64,000 bases of DNA from positions 24,892,891-24,956,890 of the forward strand of contig CM055868.1 in the NCBI GenBank assembly GCA_029582165.1, written 5' to 3'. Under the pieces are notes generated by a model. That model did no database searches, had not been told where the DNA came from, and saw nothing but the letters and a program-made list of their open reading frames with translations. The DNA is from Portulaca oleracea (taxonomy: Eukaryota > Streptophyta > Magnoliopsida > Caryophyllales > Portulacaceae). Every line of letters begins with the position of its first letter. Within the stretch, counting starts at the first letter, position 1. Below are positions 15,156 to 25,611 of the stretch, piece after piece. A program made the position numbers and the translations under genes.

Positions 15156-15185
15156 TCTCCCTATATTTTTAAAAATATAGGGAGA
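15156..15185. repeat. Perfect 30-bp palindrome
   Basis: The arms tctccctatattttt and aaaaatatagggaga are exact reverse complements with no spacer. A weaker pair, GAGAGGCTATC and GGTAACCTCTC, flanks it on the right at 15184-15230. It could be the remains of a small foldback element. Confidence 0.8.
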
Positions 15186-15258
15186 GAGGCTATCAATTTT
15201 TGAAAACATTGGTAAAAAACATTGGTAACCTCTCAATAATTTTTTGGTTTTTAATCAA

Positions 15259-15396
15259 AAGGATTCAGAGACAAATGCAATCCAAAGTCTGAAGAAAGTC
15301 ATGGTGATGAATGGCAAACAAGTTTAAGTTGGCAACCTTGTTTATCATCTGGAGAGGAACATAAGGAATGGGTCATCCAAATTTAGGAATGTATGA
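15259..15396 (+). pseudogene. PABP pseudogene fragment (RRM2 end to linker)
   Basis: Reading from 15259, the translation follows PABP residues about 176-220: NAIQSL is exact, then MNGKQV, a stop, VGNLV, LERN, and NGSSKFRNV followed by a stop. DNA identity with exon 2 is obvious at ATGCAATCCAAAGTCTGA. The fragment covers only part of one exon, so retrocopy and tandem duplication cannot be told apart. It lies 0.96 kb beyond the PABP stop and about 30 bp from the MRNIP-like gene. Confidence 0.85.
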
Positions 15397-15425
15397 CATT
15401 GAATGGCAAACAAGACATGTAGAGA

Positions 15426-16511
15426 CTATAAGAAGTCAGGATGGATGTCTTCTTCCACCCTGTCATGTGTGACATCAGTTTCCAGATCATCTGGGCACAT
15501 TATCTTGATATCATCAGCAAAGCTGGCTTTGTCTTCTCTGAAACAAGAGTCTTCACTCTCCACCATGTAATCACTCCATTTGGACTCACCCCTCTTTGCC
15601 ACTCCCATTTGCTTCTCCCACTGCTGCTGCTGCTGCTCCTCTTCTTCCTTTCTGGTCACTTCAGCTGGGATTTTTAACCAAACACAAGTATGCATTCTAT
15701 AAGCACTTGTCAGCAAACAGTACAAGCACACAATGAAAATGCAAAAGTAGGATCCTTCATAGCAAAGTACAATTGCAAAGTGTGGAGTAATCAGATGAAA
15801 AAGAGCAAAAGGTAGTGGATTGCCCGAAAAAGTACATTGGGATATGCAGCTATCCTTGTTTGTGCCATGGAATCGACCCTTCAACTTTGCTTTTTTGGAC
15901 ATCAACCCTTTAGGAATTTCAGTAACAATCTCAATCTCTGGCTCCTGCATATTCCCATCTGCAAAATTTACCAGAGGATGAAACAAAAATCCTAAAATGA
16001 AATGAATTTTGTTTAACCAATTTAGAAATGGACCATTAGGTGATGATTTTAAGTAAGCAGGATGAGTATCCTCTAGGTCGTCGATATAGTAGCTCCAATC
16101 AGTACGCCTCTTAGGGTTGAGTGCTTCCGTGCCCTGATTGCCTTGAAGGTGTTCGACCAAATGCCCCATAGAAGGAACTTGGCAATGAAGAGCAGGTTGG
16201 TGTTGGGGAACCTTGCGAGACATGTTGAAGGATTGAACGAAGTGGCGAATGTCCTTGGCTTGGTACCCCTCAGCGTAGACTTTCTTGACGGATTGCTTCT
16301 GATTGCAGATGACGCACGTCCACTTGTTGCTGCTCTTCTTCTGCTGCTTCACCTGCTCCAAATTCAATTGTCACCCAATTTCGGAATCATATTCACTGAA
16401 CCATAAAAACACAAACACAAAGAGAGTGAGATAGAGATAGAGATGGAGAGGTGCCTGCATGGTGGAGCACTGGCAGCATTGAACGGCGATGAAGAGTGTA
16501 GTCTTCAACAT
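15426..16511 (-). CDS. MRNIP: MRN complex-interacting protein (MRNIP) homologue, four exons
   Basis: Minus-strand exons 16511-16455, 16352-16034, 15958-15836 and 15664-15426 join to 245 residues. Residues 1-65 are the MRNIP N-terminal domain: FIAVQCCQCSTMQ and VKQQKKSSNKWTC followed by VICNQKQSVKKV give two CxxC pairs for zinc, then RHFVQSFNMSRK. The rest is low-complexity and acidic with a Glu/Gln run, as is common in this family. In animals MRNIP binds the MRE11-RAD50-NBS1 complex and supports DNA-damage signalling; a plant role is inferred. The start is the ATG just before the first CxxC. Intron 1 uses a GC donor (CAG|GCACCT), forced by the conserved protein junction. The donor of intron 3 is less certain because no GT follows GTNK directly. 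Confidence 0.88.
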
Positions 16512-17039
16512 CTTTTCTAGCCAGCCAGATTCAACCTCTGTCCCCCAAGGATAATAATACGATTGATGAATGTTTTTGTTTCCGGGATTGTTTGGACATG
16601 TTCGATTTTAAGGATTCCGAATACTTGAAATCTTCGCGCGAATTTGGGTCATTGCTTTTCATATATTTTCGTAAAATAAATACTTTTTGATACTAAGGGC
16701 ATGTCAAGTTCATATTAACTCCAATTTATTAAAATTACCAGTTTTTATCTAAATTCACTAAAATTTACAAAAAATTTATCAAAGTCAAAAAACAAAAAAA
16801 TTTAGTTTTTGATGTATTAGCATAAATTTTGATAAAAGTTATCAAAATTACCAAAAATTATTATAAATTACAAAAAGTTACCAAAATTTAACTTTAACCA
16901 AATTACTTTTTACCCATGAATTTGACATACTAAATGGAAAAAAGTTTATTTTTTAGTTCATTGGAATCAACCTCTTCATACGTTCATGTCATCATGTGCA
17001 TGGGAGGAAGTTTGTATATATCTGAATAACCTCATGTGT
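16512..17039. other. Intergenic AT-rich DNA
   Basis: Beyond the MRNIP start there is about 530 bp without a coding signal. The segment 16730-16910 repeats ACCAAAATT/TTATCAAA phrases in loose tandem. The MRNIP promoter should lie here; I see no convincing TATA box. Confidence 0.5.
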
Positions 17040-18147
17040 CGCGTTAGGGGGACTATATTAGGATATCCACCCCTCTAGATTTCTTGGGTAAACAAATCTT
17101 ATCCTAGGATAATAAAGGCATCCCCTTATGATGCAATTTAGCCGATTAGAGATAATTATGACAAACACCAACAATATGAGCCAAAACCTCTTTGGAAAAC
17201 ACGAAAATAGGCACGCAATAATTGAAGTCACTCATTCAACATAAGAAATATGGTGGGAAGACCAAGTTCTAACTCTAGCAACCATCTTGTCCGCAAGGAA
17301 CATTCAAACTTGAACAATTCTTTAGAGATGATAGGAATGCCCAAATATCGAACAGTTAACTTACTTTAAACAAAGTGACTCAGACCATGAAGTTAGTTGG
17401 TTTTTAATTTTTTTATAGCAAGCATTCTTCTTACGACTATATCCAATCTCTTGCTCCCTATGGAAAGGAAAAAGAGTTTCACGTTCTTCCTTTCAGGAAG
17501 AGAGGATTAGGGACATCCTATTTATTGAAGTTTTCTCCACACCTCTGGAAAAACATTAATAAAAAAGGGTCGAATGGTACGATCCTTCCATCACCCCAGA
17601 ATGAATGGGGTGATCCCGTAGTTCTTGGTTTGTGAAGATGTGTAGTCATTGCCCAATTTCCGTTGAGGCCTAACCTAAACATGTGCTCGAGAGATAGTTG
17701 TCCATACACTGATAAGGAATGCATGGATTCTCGAGAAAAGAGGAATCGTCGTAGTGGGTCTCCCCAGACCGCTCGGATCCCACAAGTAAATCGAATATAT
17801 AGGATCTCACTTGAATTGTCTCATTTATCCTCTTGAGGAGAAGTTTAGTTTCAAACTCTGGTTCGAACAAGAGGAATACGCCATGCTAATGTGCCTTGGA
17901 TGATCCAAATTTCAAGATCAAGCGCAGATGGGCAATCTAAGATCTATTGCTTTATTAACTCAGAACACCCAACTACAATAATCTTAGACTTGGTCAGATT
18001 AGCATCCAAACCATAGAATTTTAAGAAAGCTTCAAATTCCTCTTTAAGATATTTCACCGAATTCACATCAGTCTTGCAAAAGATTAATAGATCATCCGCG
18101 AATAAGAGATGGATATGTGTGTATGTGTGTGCGCACGCACGTGTATT
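17040..18147 (-). pseudogene. LINE (L1-type) reverse transcriptase relic
   Basis: At 18110-17965 the minus strand encodes LLFADDLLIFCKTD, SVKYLKEEFEAFLKFYGLDA and LTKSKI, the FADD catalytic block and following helix of plant LINE RTs. After an interruption (17436-17937) the relic resumes near 17370-17050 in several frames, with the readable order YLGIPI-like, KMVARVRTWSSRHIS and PRNLEGW phrases. Those are the segments that normally follow in LINE pol. Stops and frameshifts make it inactive. Upstream pol is missing beyond 18147. Confidence 0.75.
17436..17937 (-). other. Plastid DNA insertion (NUPT): ycf68 / trnI-GAU intron region
   Basis: The minus strand encodes pieces of the small plastid reading frame ycf68: LLLKRINETIQVRS, then LVGSERSG, then SFLENPCIPYQCMDNYLSST. 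The surrounding DNA (cttgctccctatggaaagg; gaagagaggattagggacat) is as I remember it from the plastid inverted repeat between rrn16 and trnA. It splits the LINE relic, so it arrived after the LINE. The nuclear copy has substitutions and is broken. End points are good to about 20 bp. Confidence 0.82.
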
Positions 18148-18540
18148 AGGGGTGAGCAAAAACTCCAGGAATCTAGGTTTCGTCACGGTCCCAGTGGGAG
18201 TGGAACCGAAAGTGGGACCAAAATAAAGTCTCAGTCAACGACGGTACAAAACATTTCTCACAGTAGGCATGTAACTTTAATTTATGTTCACTCTTTAGGT
18301 TTATTTTATTTCGAACTTTGACTCTTTTTTTTGGGAAAATGACGCTATATATGTATAAAGATGACAATAAAACATGTACTACCCGACCTAAAAGGACAAG
18401 TATGGGTACTAAAATTAAAAAAATTTGGGTCTAGGTTTGGTAATAGCAAAACAGGTACCAGTATTAGTATAATGTCAACCTAACCCATACTCCTAACCAA
18501 CCAGACCCCATAGTAATGTTTTTTTTAACAAAAAACTAGC
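18148..18540. other. Unassigned repeat-like DNA, possible hAT MITE end
   Basis: The segment opens with TTAGGGGTGAGCAAAA, a sequence typical of hAT MITE termini. It contains short inverted phrases (GGTCCCAGTGGGAG), but a matching right terminus is not found. No coding signal is seen. Confidence 0.3.
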
Positions 18541-18819
18541 AACAAATGTTTTTGGCCAAGTCTAAAAGATCCACATTGACAAGGGAATGATACATTTTGA
18601 GAAGGAAATTACACACTTCGAAAAGGAAAAGATGCATTATGACATGAAAAAGATGGACCTTCACAAGTAAAAGATAAAGATTGACCAGGAAAAGATGCAA
18701 TTTGGCAAGAAAAAGATGCAATATGGCAAAGAAAATAGGCACTTTGACAAGAGAAAGATGCACTTTTAAAGGAAAAGATACATTTGTGACACGAAAAAGA
18801 TGCACATTGACATGGAAAA
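18541..18819 (+). repeat. Minisatellite, left part
   Basis: Imperfect units of roughly 17-30 bp built from 'gaaaaagatgcactttgacaag' variants repeat about a dozen times. The array is cut at 18819 by copia element E and resumes at 24001. Confidence 0.85.
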
Positions 18820-19015
18820 TGTTGAATATATATCAAGGTGTTTTAGTTATTTTCTGTTTTGTAAAAGAATCAAGATCTTTAGCTTCTTGTTCTTTATCTT
18901 GATTTCTCAGTTTATTTTCTTCAAACTGCTAGTACACAAGTAGGTCCTAGGCTCCCGTTTGTTTCTCAATTCTCAAATAATAAGAATTCTTCCTCTCCTA
19001 TTTTCCCTTTTCTCA
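18820..19015 (+). repeat. 5' LTR of copia E
   Basis: A 196-bp LTR starting TGTTGAATAT and ending TTTTCTCA. Short LTRs of this size are common in small copia lineages. Confidence 0.93.
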
Positions 19016-19027
19016 TGGTATCAGAGC
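19016..19027 (+). other. Primer binding site, tRNA-iMet (copia E)
   Basis: TGGTATCAGAGC directly follows the 5' LTR with no spacer. Confidence 0.93.
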
Positions 19028-19147
19028 CTTCGAGCTCTTTACTGTTCTTGCCAAAATTGATATGATGTTCTTGATAAACTGTTAAAAAGGTGCTAAGGTC
19101 CTACCTCCAAACAGTTCTTCCGGACAGATTCTTCCACCTTTTCCAAA

Positions 19148-20360
19148 ATGGCCGGACCTGAGGAATCATCAGGAGCAACTCCAGATCAAGGGACTGGAAC
19201 GGAAAATGATCTTGATCAAATTCGATCAAGAAGTGATGAAAACTTATACAACAATGATCCACTATATCTTCAGAGTTCAGATCACCCAGGGCTACAGATA
19301 GTGAATATCAAATTCAACGGAACCAACTTTCAAAAATGGGGGAGGGCCATCAAGATAGCCTTAAAGACCAAGGTGAAAGTTGGATTCATCACTGGAGAAT
19401 GCTCTCACCCTGTTCAGGTTACTTCTCTCAATCAATGGATCAGATGTGACAACATGGTCATTAGTTGGCTGTTAAATTGCATGATGCATGAGTTGTCCGA
19501 GTCATTCCTGTAAGTCAATACCGCACAAGAACTTTGAGGAGAATTAAGTGAGAGATTTGGGCAAAGCAATGGGCCCCTGTTATTCCAACTAGAAAAAGAA
19601 ATCTCAGATTTACATCAGGGTAAACAATCTGTTGCTGCCTACTTCACAAAGATGAAGAAACTTTGGGATGAATTAAACGAAATGTCTGAAGTGTCAATTT
19701 GTCACTGTCCTGAGACATGCCCTCACATCAAAATTAACAGAGCGGTCGAACAGAGAAGGAGGCTTGTCCAAATTTTAATGCATTTGAATGATGAATTAAT
19801 TTGATGCTGTTAGGGCACAAATCTTGCTAATGGATCCCTTTCCCACAATCAACAAGGCATATTCGTTGGTCCAGAGGGCTGAATGCCAAAAAATAGCCTC
19901 TGGAGGGATGCAATTCTCAGCCGAGATAGCAGCAAATGTACGCAAGCAAAGCAATGGCAGTGACAATGAAGTCAATGCCCTGAATACAAGAAACCTTTCT
20001 AAAGGACCCACGAGAGATCTCAAGAAAGAGAAGGCAAGTAAGTTATGTACATACTGTTAGAAACCCGGCCATGACAGGGAAAGCTGTTTTAAGTTGGTTG
20101 GGTATTCGGACTGGTACAAAGCCAAGAGAACCGCTGCAAATGTCTTTCTTGAAGAAGCTGACAGTCCCCTGGAAGGAGATGTGCCTCCAATAAATGCCAT
20201 GTTCTTGCAACAACTTGCTCATGAAGTTTTCAAGTTGAACCAGAACAAGCAACAAGATCAGGTGACTCAGGCTACCTCTCATTTCGCCAAGGTTCAACAG
20301 TCAAACAACCCAGAAAACACTTATGCACACTTCTCACTCGTAACATCTCCCAAGACATAA
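19148..20360 (+). pseudogene. Copia E gag relic
   Basis: The frame opens with MAGPEESSGATPDQ. The copia Gag N-terminal region follows (IKFNGTNFQKWGRAIKIAL; QWIRCDNMVISWLLN) up to a stop at 19511. The remainder is readable in shifted frames: ERFGQSNGPLLFQLEKEI, YFTKMKKLWDEL, and a CCHC knuckle CTYCxKPGHDRESC near 20045-20090 whose third variable position is a stop. It would form the cytoplasmic particle; broken here. Confidence 0.9.
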
Positions 20361-20401
20361 TTAGTCATCCTTGCTGTACTGTTCAAAGATTCAAGAACTC
20401 T

Positions 20402-20695
20402 AAAATAACTTCTTGGATTATTGATACCGGAGCAAGTGATCATATGACCCATGACATATCTTTGTTTGATTCCCTTGATGAACTGAATAAACCCATATCC
20501 GTCACTATGTCCGATGGCAACATCAAAACAGTAAGATTAGCTGGAAACATAATCCTCGATAATGGATTGAAATTACAGAAAGTATTGTATGTTCCTGATT
20601 TTACTTTCAATTTATTATCTGTCATTAAGCTTTTGTCTGATCAACCTCTTTACATGGCATCTTTTGCTGACAAGTGTCTATTTAAAGACCTTTGA
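20402..20695 (+). pseudogene. Copia E protease relic
   Basis: SWIIDTGASDHMTHD gives the aspartic protease active site DTGA, followed by VTMSDGNIKTV and LYVPDFTFNLLSV. A stop ends the frame at 20693, and another stop in frame precedes it near 20358. Confidence 0.9.
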
Positions 20696-20729
20696 AGTAA
20701 TCAAACCATAGCCACTGCTCACGAGAATC

Positions 20730-22172
20730 ATGGACTTTTTAAGCTGCAATCCAAGTATGGAAAGAAGGATCGTAGATCGCATATATATATCAGTCAATAA
20801 TAGTAAAGTCTGTAATGCTGAAAGCAGTAGAATACCATTGCACATTTTACATTCAAGATTAGGACATGCTTCTCTTTCAAAATTAGAACACATTGTTGAT
20901 TGTAATCTTGATAATAAATTCATATGTCACATTTGCATATTTGCTAAAGCTCACAGAATGCCTTTCAATAAAAGTTCTATCAAGACTTGTTTTCCTTTTC
21001 AATTAATTCATATGGACCTATGGAGACCATACAGAGTCCCAAACATAAATGGCGCTAGGTATTTCCTCACCATAGTTGACGACTATACTAGATGCACCTG
21101 GACTCAATTGTTACGAGACAAAACTCAGGTATACCACTGTATTGAAAGTTTCTTGAATATGGTAAATAACCAGTTTGATATGCAGATAAAAGTGGTTAGA
21201 ACCGACAATGGGACAGAATTTATCCAAAAAGCTTGCACATCGCTTTTTGGTTCAAAGGGAATAATACATCAAAGATCCATGGTCAGGACCCCTCAATAGA
21301 ATGGGGTGGTTGAAAGGAAGCACAGACACCTCCTTGACACAACTAGAGCCATTAGGTTGCAAGTTGGATTCCCTAAGTCTTTCTGGGGAGAATGTGTTCT
21401 AGCAGCAACCTCTATCATCAACAAATTACCCATGAAGAATCTGGAATGGAAGAGTCCTTATGAAATGCTCTACAAAGAAAAACCAAGTCTAGATGAATTA
21501 AGAGTCATTGGGTGTCAGTGTTATGCTGTCAATGTAGGTGAGAAGGACAAATTTTCTGATAGAGCCACAAAGTGTGTCTTGTTAGGATACACCTTTGGGA
21601 TGAAGAAATACAAGTTATTCACTCTAGAAACAAGAAAAGTGATTCATAGTAGAGATGTCATTTTTGAAGAACAAGTTTTTCCTTTTAGGCTCCGGAATGA
21701 AGGGCAAAAGAATTCCTATCCAGAAACTAACAATTCTTGGTCTTTCACAGATACTAATGTCGATGTCGATGTCGATGTAGAAAGTCCCAATATACAGGCA
21801 GAATATCAAGACTTTGCCCCTGAGAGTCCTATTCTTGGCACACCATCTGACAAAACAAATGAGCATTTGGATAATTATGTTGTGCAAGATTCTAATATTG
21901 AGCAAAATAATTCTCAAGAAGGCATGTCTCACTACGAGGATAATCTAAATAGCACCTCTGCACACAATGACAGAATCAGATCTCAAGATCTTGATGATCA
22001 CAGTTTGAGTCAAGCAATAAATCAATTTGAAGTGCCACATCAGACACCACAACAAGACATGAGAAGATCGCAAAGGCAGAGACAAGAACCCATTTGGCTC
22101 AAAGAGTTTGTGCAGCCACATAATCTCAAAAGGAAAAGTGAAGCATCCCAAAGTCTGGTAGGACAAAAATAA
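20730..22172 (+). pseudogene. Copia E integrase relic
   Basis: GAG_pre-integrase LHSRLGHASLSKLE and the HHCC zinc ligands (CHICIFAKAH) come first. The core follows with Asp in IHMDLW, Asp in RTDNGTEF and Glu in VVERKH. A TAG at 21297 replaces the Gln before NGVVERKH. A hydrophilic C-terminal region with a VDVDVDV run lies near 21760. The frame ends with a stop at about 22170 before RT. Confidence 0.9.
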
Positions 22173-22183
22173 CCTCTTTTCCT

Positions 22184-23224
22184 TTGCTAAAATCTTCTGA
22201 TTTACAGCATTACTCATCTTATTTTGTTAGTTCTTTAATAGCAACCATGCATATTTCTGAGCCAAATAGTTATAAAACAGCAGTAGAAATTCCCGAATGG
22301 GTAGAAGCCATGAATAAGGAATTGCAGGCCTTAGAAAAGAATGACATTTGGTCTTTAACTGATCTACCACCTGGAAAGAAAGCCCTGAGTACCAAGTGGG
22401 TATATAGGGTCAAATTCAACCCTGATGGGAACATAGAAAGATATAAAGCTCGCTTGGTCATTAGGGGGTTTGAACAAATCAAAAACAAAGATTACAAACA
22501 TACCTTTTCTCCCATTGCAAAGTTGACCACAGTAAGAATTTTTACTGCCATGGCTACCATCAAAGGATGGTCTTTACATCAACTCGATATAAATAATGTT
22601 TTTTTACATGGAACTCTTGATGAAGAAGTCTATATGACACCTCCTGAAGGATATTTCAAGGCCTCTCCTAATCAGGTTTGTAAATTGAAAAAATCTATTT
22701 ATGGCCTTAAATAGGCTTCCAAACAGTGGAACATTGAGTTAAGTAATTTTCTTAAGAAAACAGGATTCATTCAATCAAAACATGACTATTCTATGTTCAT
22801 TAGGGAACAAAATAACTTGACTGTTTTTGTCTTAGTGTATGTAGATGACCTGTTAATTAGAGGAAACGATGAGCAAGGAATTGCACAGTTGAAAGAGCAG
22901 TTGCACAAAGCGTTCACCATTAAAGACTTAGGACTAGCTCGGTATTTCCTTGGAATTGAGATCTCAAGATCCCCGACAGGAACCTTGTTGAACCAAAGGA
23001 GATACATTGCTGAAATTTTACAGGATGCTGGTTTGTCTGCAGCCAAGCCAACATGTTTTCCCTTACCAAAGGGATTGAAGTTATCTACTGAACATGGACA
23101 GATTCTGAAAGATCCAGAAAAATACAAGAGGATTGTGGGAAGATTATTGTATTTGACAATCACGAGGCCTGACATTGCATATTCCACGCAGCATCTAAGT
23201 CAGTTTTTCCAGCATCCTAGATGA
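22184..23224 (+). pseudogene. Copia E reverse transcriptase relic
   Basis: RVT_2-type RT: ALSTKWVYRVKFNPDG, YKARLVIRGFEQ, HQLDINNVFLHG with the first catalytic Asp replaced by Asn context (DINNVF, where DVNNAF/DVKTAF-like forms are usual), and FVLVYVDDLLI with both YVDD Asps. TAG at 22712 replaces the Gln of YGLKQA. TGA at 23222 replaces an expected Trp. Confidence 0.9.
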
Positions 23225-23797
23225 CCTCACTATGATACAGCACTTCATGTCCTTAGATATCTCAAAGGGAGTATTAATAAAGGTCTCTATTTTCCAGCCC
23301 AAACTGACTTCAAGCTTTCTGCCTTTTGTGATGTAGATTGGGCTAGCTGTCAAATGTCGTCTAGATCCCTCACTGGATATGCAATTTTTATGGGAAAGTG
23401 TTTAGTGTCCTGGAAAACCAAAAAACAGAACACAGTGTCAAAATCCTCGGCTGAAACAGAGTATAGATCGATGTCTGCAACAACATCAAAGTTAGTCTAG
23501 AAAGCTAACTTGCTCCAAGACATGAAGATACCTCTTGAGCTACCTATCACTATGTTTTGCGACAACAAAGCAGCGTTGCACATAGCTGAAAATCCGGTCT
23601 TCCATGAAAGGACCAAGCATTTGAATATAGATTGTCACTATACGAGGGATAAGTTGCTGGATGGTTTTTTGCAGACTGTTCATGTCGCTTCAAAAGATCA
23701 AATTGCGGACATCTTAACGAAGCCCCTGAGGGAGTCTCAACATAACTATCATTCTGCCAAGCTTGGTTTAATTGATCCTCCACCTATTTCACCTTGA
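23225..23797 (+). pseudogene. Copia E RNase H relic
   Basis: CDVDWASCQ, SKSSAETEYRSM and MFCDNKAALHIAENP carry the acidic catalytic positions, followed by KDQIADILTKPL. A TAG at about 23498 replaces the Trp after SKLV. The frame ends at 23797, just before the purine tract. Confidence 0.9.
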
Positions 23798-23805
23798 GGG
23801 GGGAG
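23795..23805 (+). other. Polypurine tract of copia E
   Basis: GAGGGGGGAG immediately precedes the 3' LTR. Confidence 0.85.
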
Positions 23806-24000
23806 TGTGGAAATATATCAAGGTGTTTTAGTTATTTTCTGTTTTGTAAAAGAATCAAGATCTTTAGCTTCTTGTTCTTTATCTTGATTTCTCAGTTTAT
23901 TTTCTTCAGATTGCTTGTATATAAGTCGGTCCTAGGTTCCCGTTTGTTTCTCAATTCTCAAATAATAAGAATTCTTCCTCTCCTATTTTCCCTTTTCTCA
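23806..24000 (+). repeat. 3' LTR of copia E
   Basis: A 195-bp copy of the 5' LTR with about ten differences, starting TGTGGAAATA and ending TTTTCTCA. Confidence 0.93.
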
Positions 24001-24245
24001 GAAAAGATACACTTCGACAAGTTTGCCATAAGAAAAGATACACTGGCAAAATAATACAGTGTGTGACAAAGAAAAAATACACATTGACATGGGAAAGATA
24101 CACTTTGACAAGAGAAAGTTACCCTTTGACAAAAGAAAACATATTGTTTGCAAATTACAATATAAAGTGTAAATGGATGCATTTTGACAAGAAAAAGATA
24201 CACTTTGATACATAAAAAAAAATTACACTTACCAATGCTACATTT
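24001..24245 (+). repeat. Minisatellite, right part
   Basis: The array interrupted at 18819 continues with the same 'gaaaaagatacactttgacaag' unit. This half reads GATACAC where the left half mostly reads GATGCAC, so the two sides have diverged or were already distinct subarrays. Confidence 0.82.
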
Positions 24246-24281
24246 GAAAATCCGAGCGTTTATCATTTGTACATCATAATT

Positions 24282-24302
24282 TACTCTCTCTCTCTCTCTC
24301 TC
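24282..24302 (+). repeat. (CT)n microsatellite
   Basis: About ten CT units followed by a C-rich stretch. Confidence 0.85.
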
Positions 24303-24464
24303 CCCCTCTCAACCACTCTCTCACGTTTGATTCGTGCGTTACACGGGGCATCATTAGATTACATACTTATTTTTATATTAAAATTATATGTATGATAAAC
24401 TTGTAATACATTGAAAATTTTGAAACTTATGTAAAAAAAATTGTACACATTGATTCTTTGTAAT

Positions 24465-24466
<2 letters not shown>

Positions 24467-24542
<76 letters not shown>

Positions 24543-24543
24543 A
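24467..24543 (+). repeat. (TA)n microsatellite
   Basis: About 38 TA units with one interruption near 24519. The tract can form a hairpin and is likely hypervariable. Confidence 0.93.
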
Positions 24544-24859
24544 AATGTAACCATTAGACGGAATCAAGAATACCAACAAATTAAGAGCCTCTATAATACA
24601 GTTTTCATGTTCTGTGTCTGCATTCCTATGCAATGGTTTTCTTATATTTTTATTGGAAAAAATTGATTTTGTAAGATGTGTAGTTTCCGCGGAGGTTAAT
24701 TGCATGATCATGTAATATTAACTTAGGATAAAAGTTAATATGACAATATTGATATGTAGAGGGAATGATATGTTATAGTAATGAACTGTTTAATACGTTT
24801 ATTGACCTTTAACTATAGAAATAGTGAATTAAGTATACCAACCTATACAATTCTTTTAA

Positions 24860-25602
24860 GGGAAATTGGATTATAATAATACGAACTTTTGGTCATATAC
24901 GAACTTTTGATTTGGTGATTAATAATACAAACTTGACCCCCTGTTGTCCCCAATAGTACGCCATCGAGTTAAGTTGAGCTTAACTTCAACTTAACTCGGT
25001 GGCGGTCTGACGTGGCGGCAAAGGCACGCGCCTGGTTGTTTTGGCTTTGCCACGTCATCCACGTTGATTTTAAAAAATAATGCGAACTTTACCTATGTTG
25101 ATCTGAATAATACAAACTTTTACTTATATTGCTCTGAATAATACGAGCTTCTTTCTCTCTCTAAAAATCCCAGATCCCATTTTTTACTTCTTCAACTTCG
25201 CCAATCGCCCCTCCCCATTTCCACAAAGAGAGGGGTTTTAAGGATTTTCTGGCTTTCTGCGGTTTTTTTGAGAATGGGAAGGAGAGGATTGAAGATGATG
25301 AAGAAGTAAAAATGGGAACTGGGTTACTTAGAGAGGAAAAAGTTCGTATTATTCATAACAACATAAATAAAAGTTTGTGTTATTTTTTAAGTCAACGTGG
25401 ATGACGTTGCAAAGTCAAATCAACCAGGCACGTGCCTCCGCCGCCACGTCAGACCGCCACCGAGTTAAGTTCAACTTAACTCGGTGGCGTACTGTTGGGG
25501 GCAACAGGTGGTTAAAGTTCGTATTATTACTCACCAAATCAAAAGTTCATATTATTAAGTCTTATATGACCAAAAGTTCATATTATTAGAATCCAATTTC
25601 TC
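24860..25602. repeat. Mutator-type foldback MITE
   Basis: A 743-bp element flanked by a 9-bp duplication TTCTTTTAA (24851-24859 and 25603-25611), the length made by Mutator-like transposases. Its inverted repeats run about 310 bp from each end, so most of it folds into a hairpin around a short centre near 25200-25290. Arms contain CGAGTTAAGTT and GTGGCGGTCTGACGTGGC. No transposase is encoded, so it is non-autonomous. Confidence 0.88.
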
Positions 25603-25611
25603 TTCTTTTAA

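Larger units (their letters stand above)
18820..24000 (+). mobile_element. Complete Ty1/copia retrotransposon E (inactive)
   Basis: The element is 5181 bp, with LTRs 18820-19015 and 23806-24000, a tRNA-iMet primer site touching the 5' LTR, a purine tract before the 3' LTR, and a 5-bp target duplication gaaaa at 18815-18819 and 24001-24005. The interior encodes gag, protease, integrase, RT and RNase H in the copia order. At least eight stops or frameshifts break the single polyprotein. The LTRs differ at about 10 of 195 positions by eye, so it is older than element A. It lies in the minisatellite. Confidence 0.96.

Noticed and set aside
18536..18836. Hydrophobic, Phe/Leu/Ser/Cys-rich repeat protein on the minus strand
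   Set aside because: It is simply the minisatellite translated; the same pattern appears in several frames.
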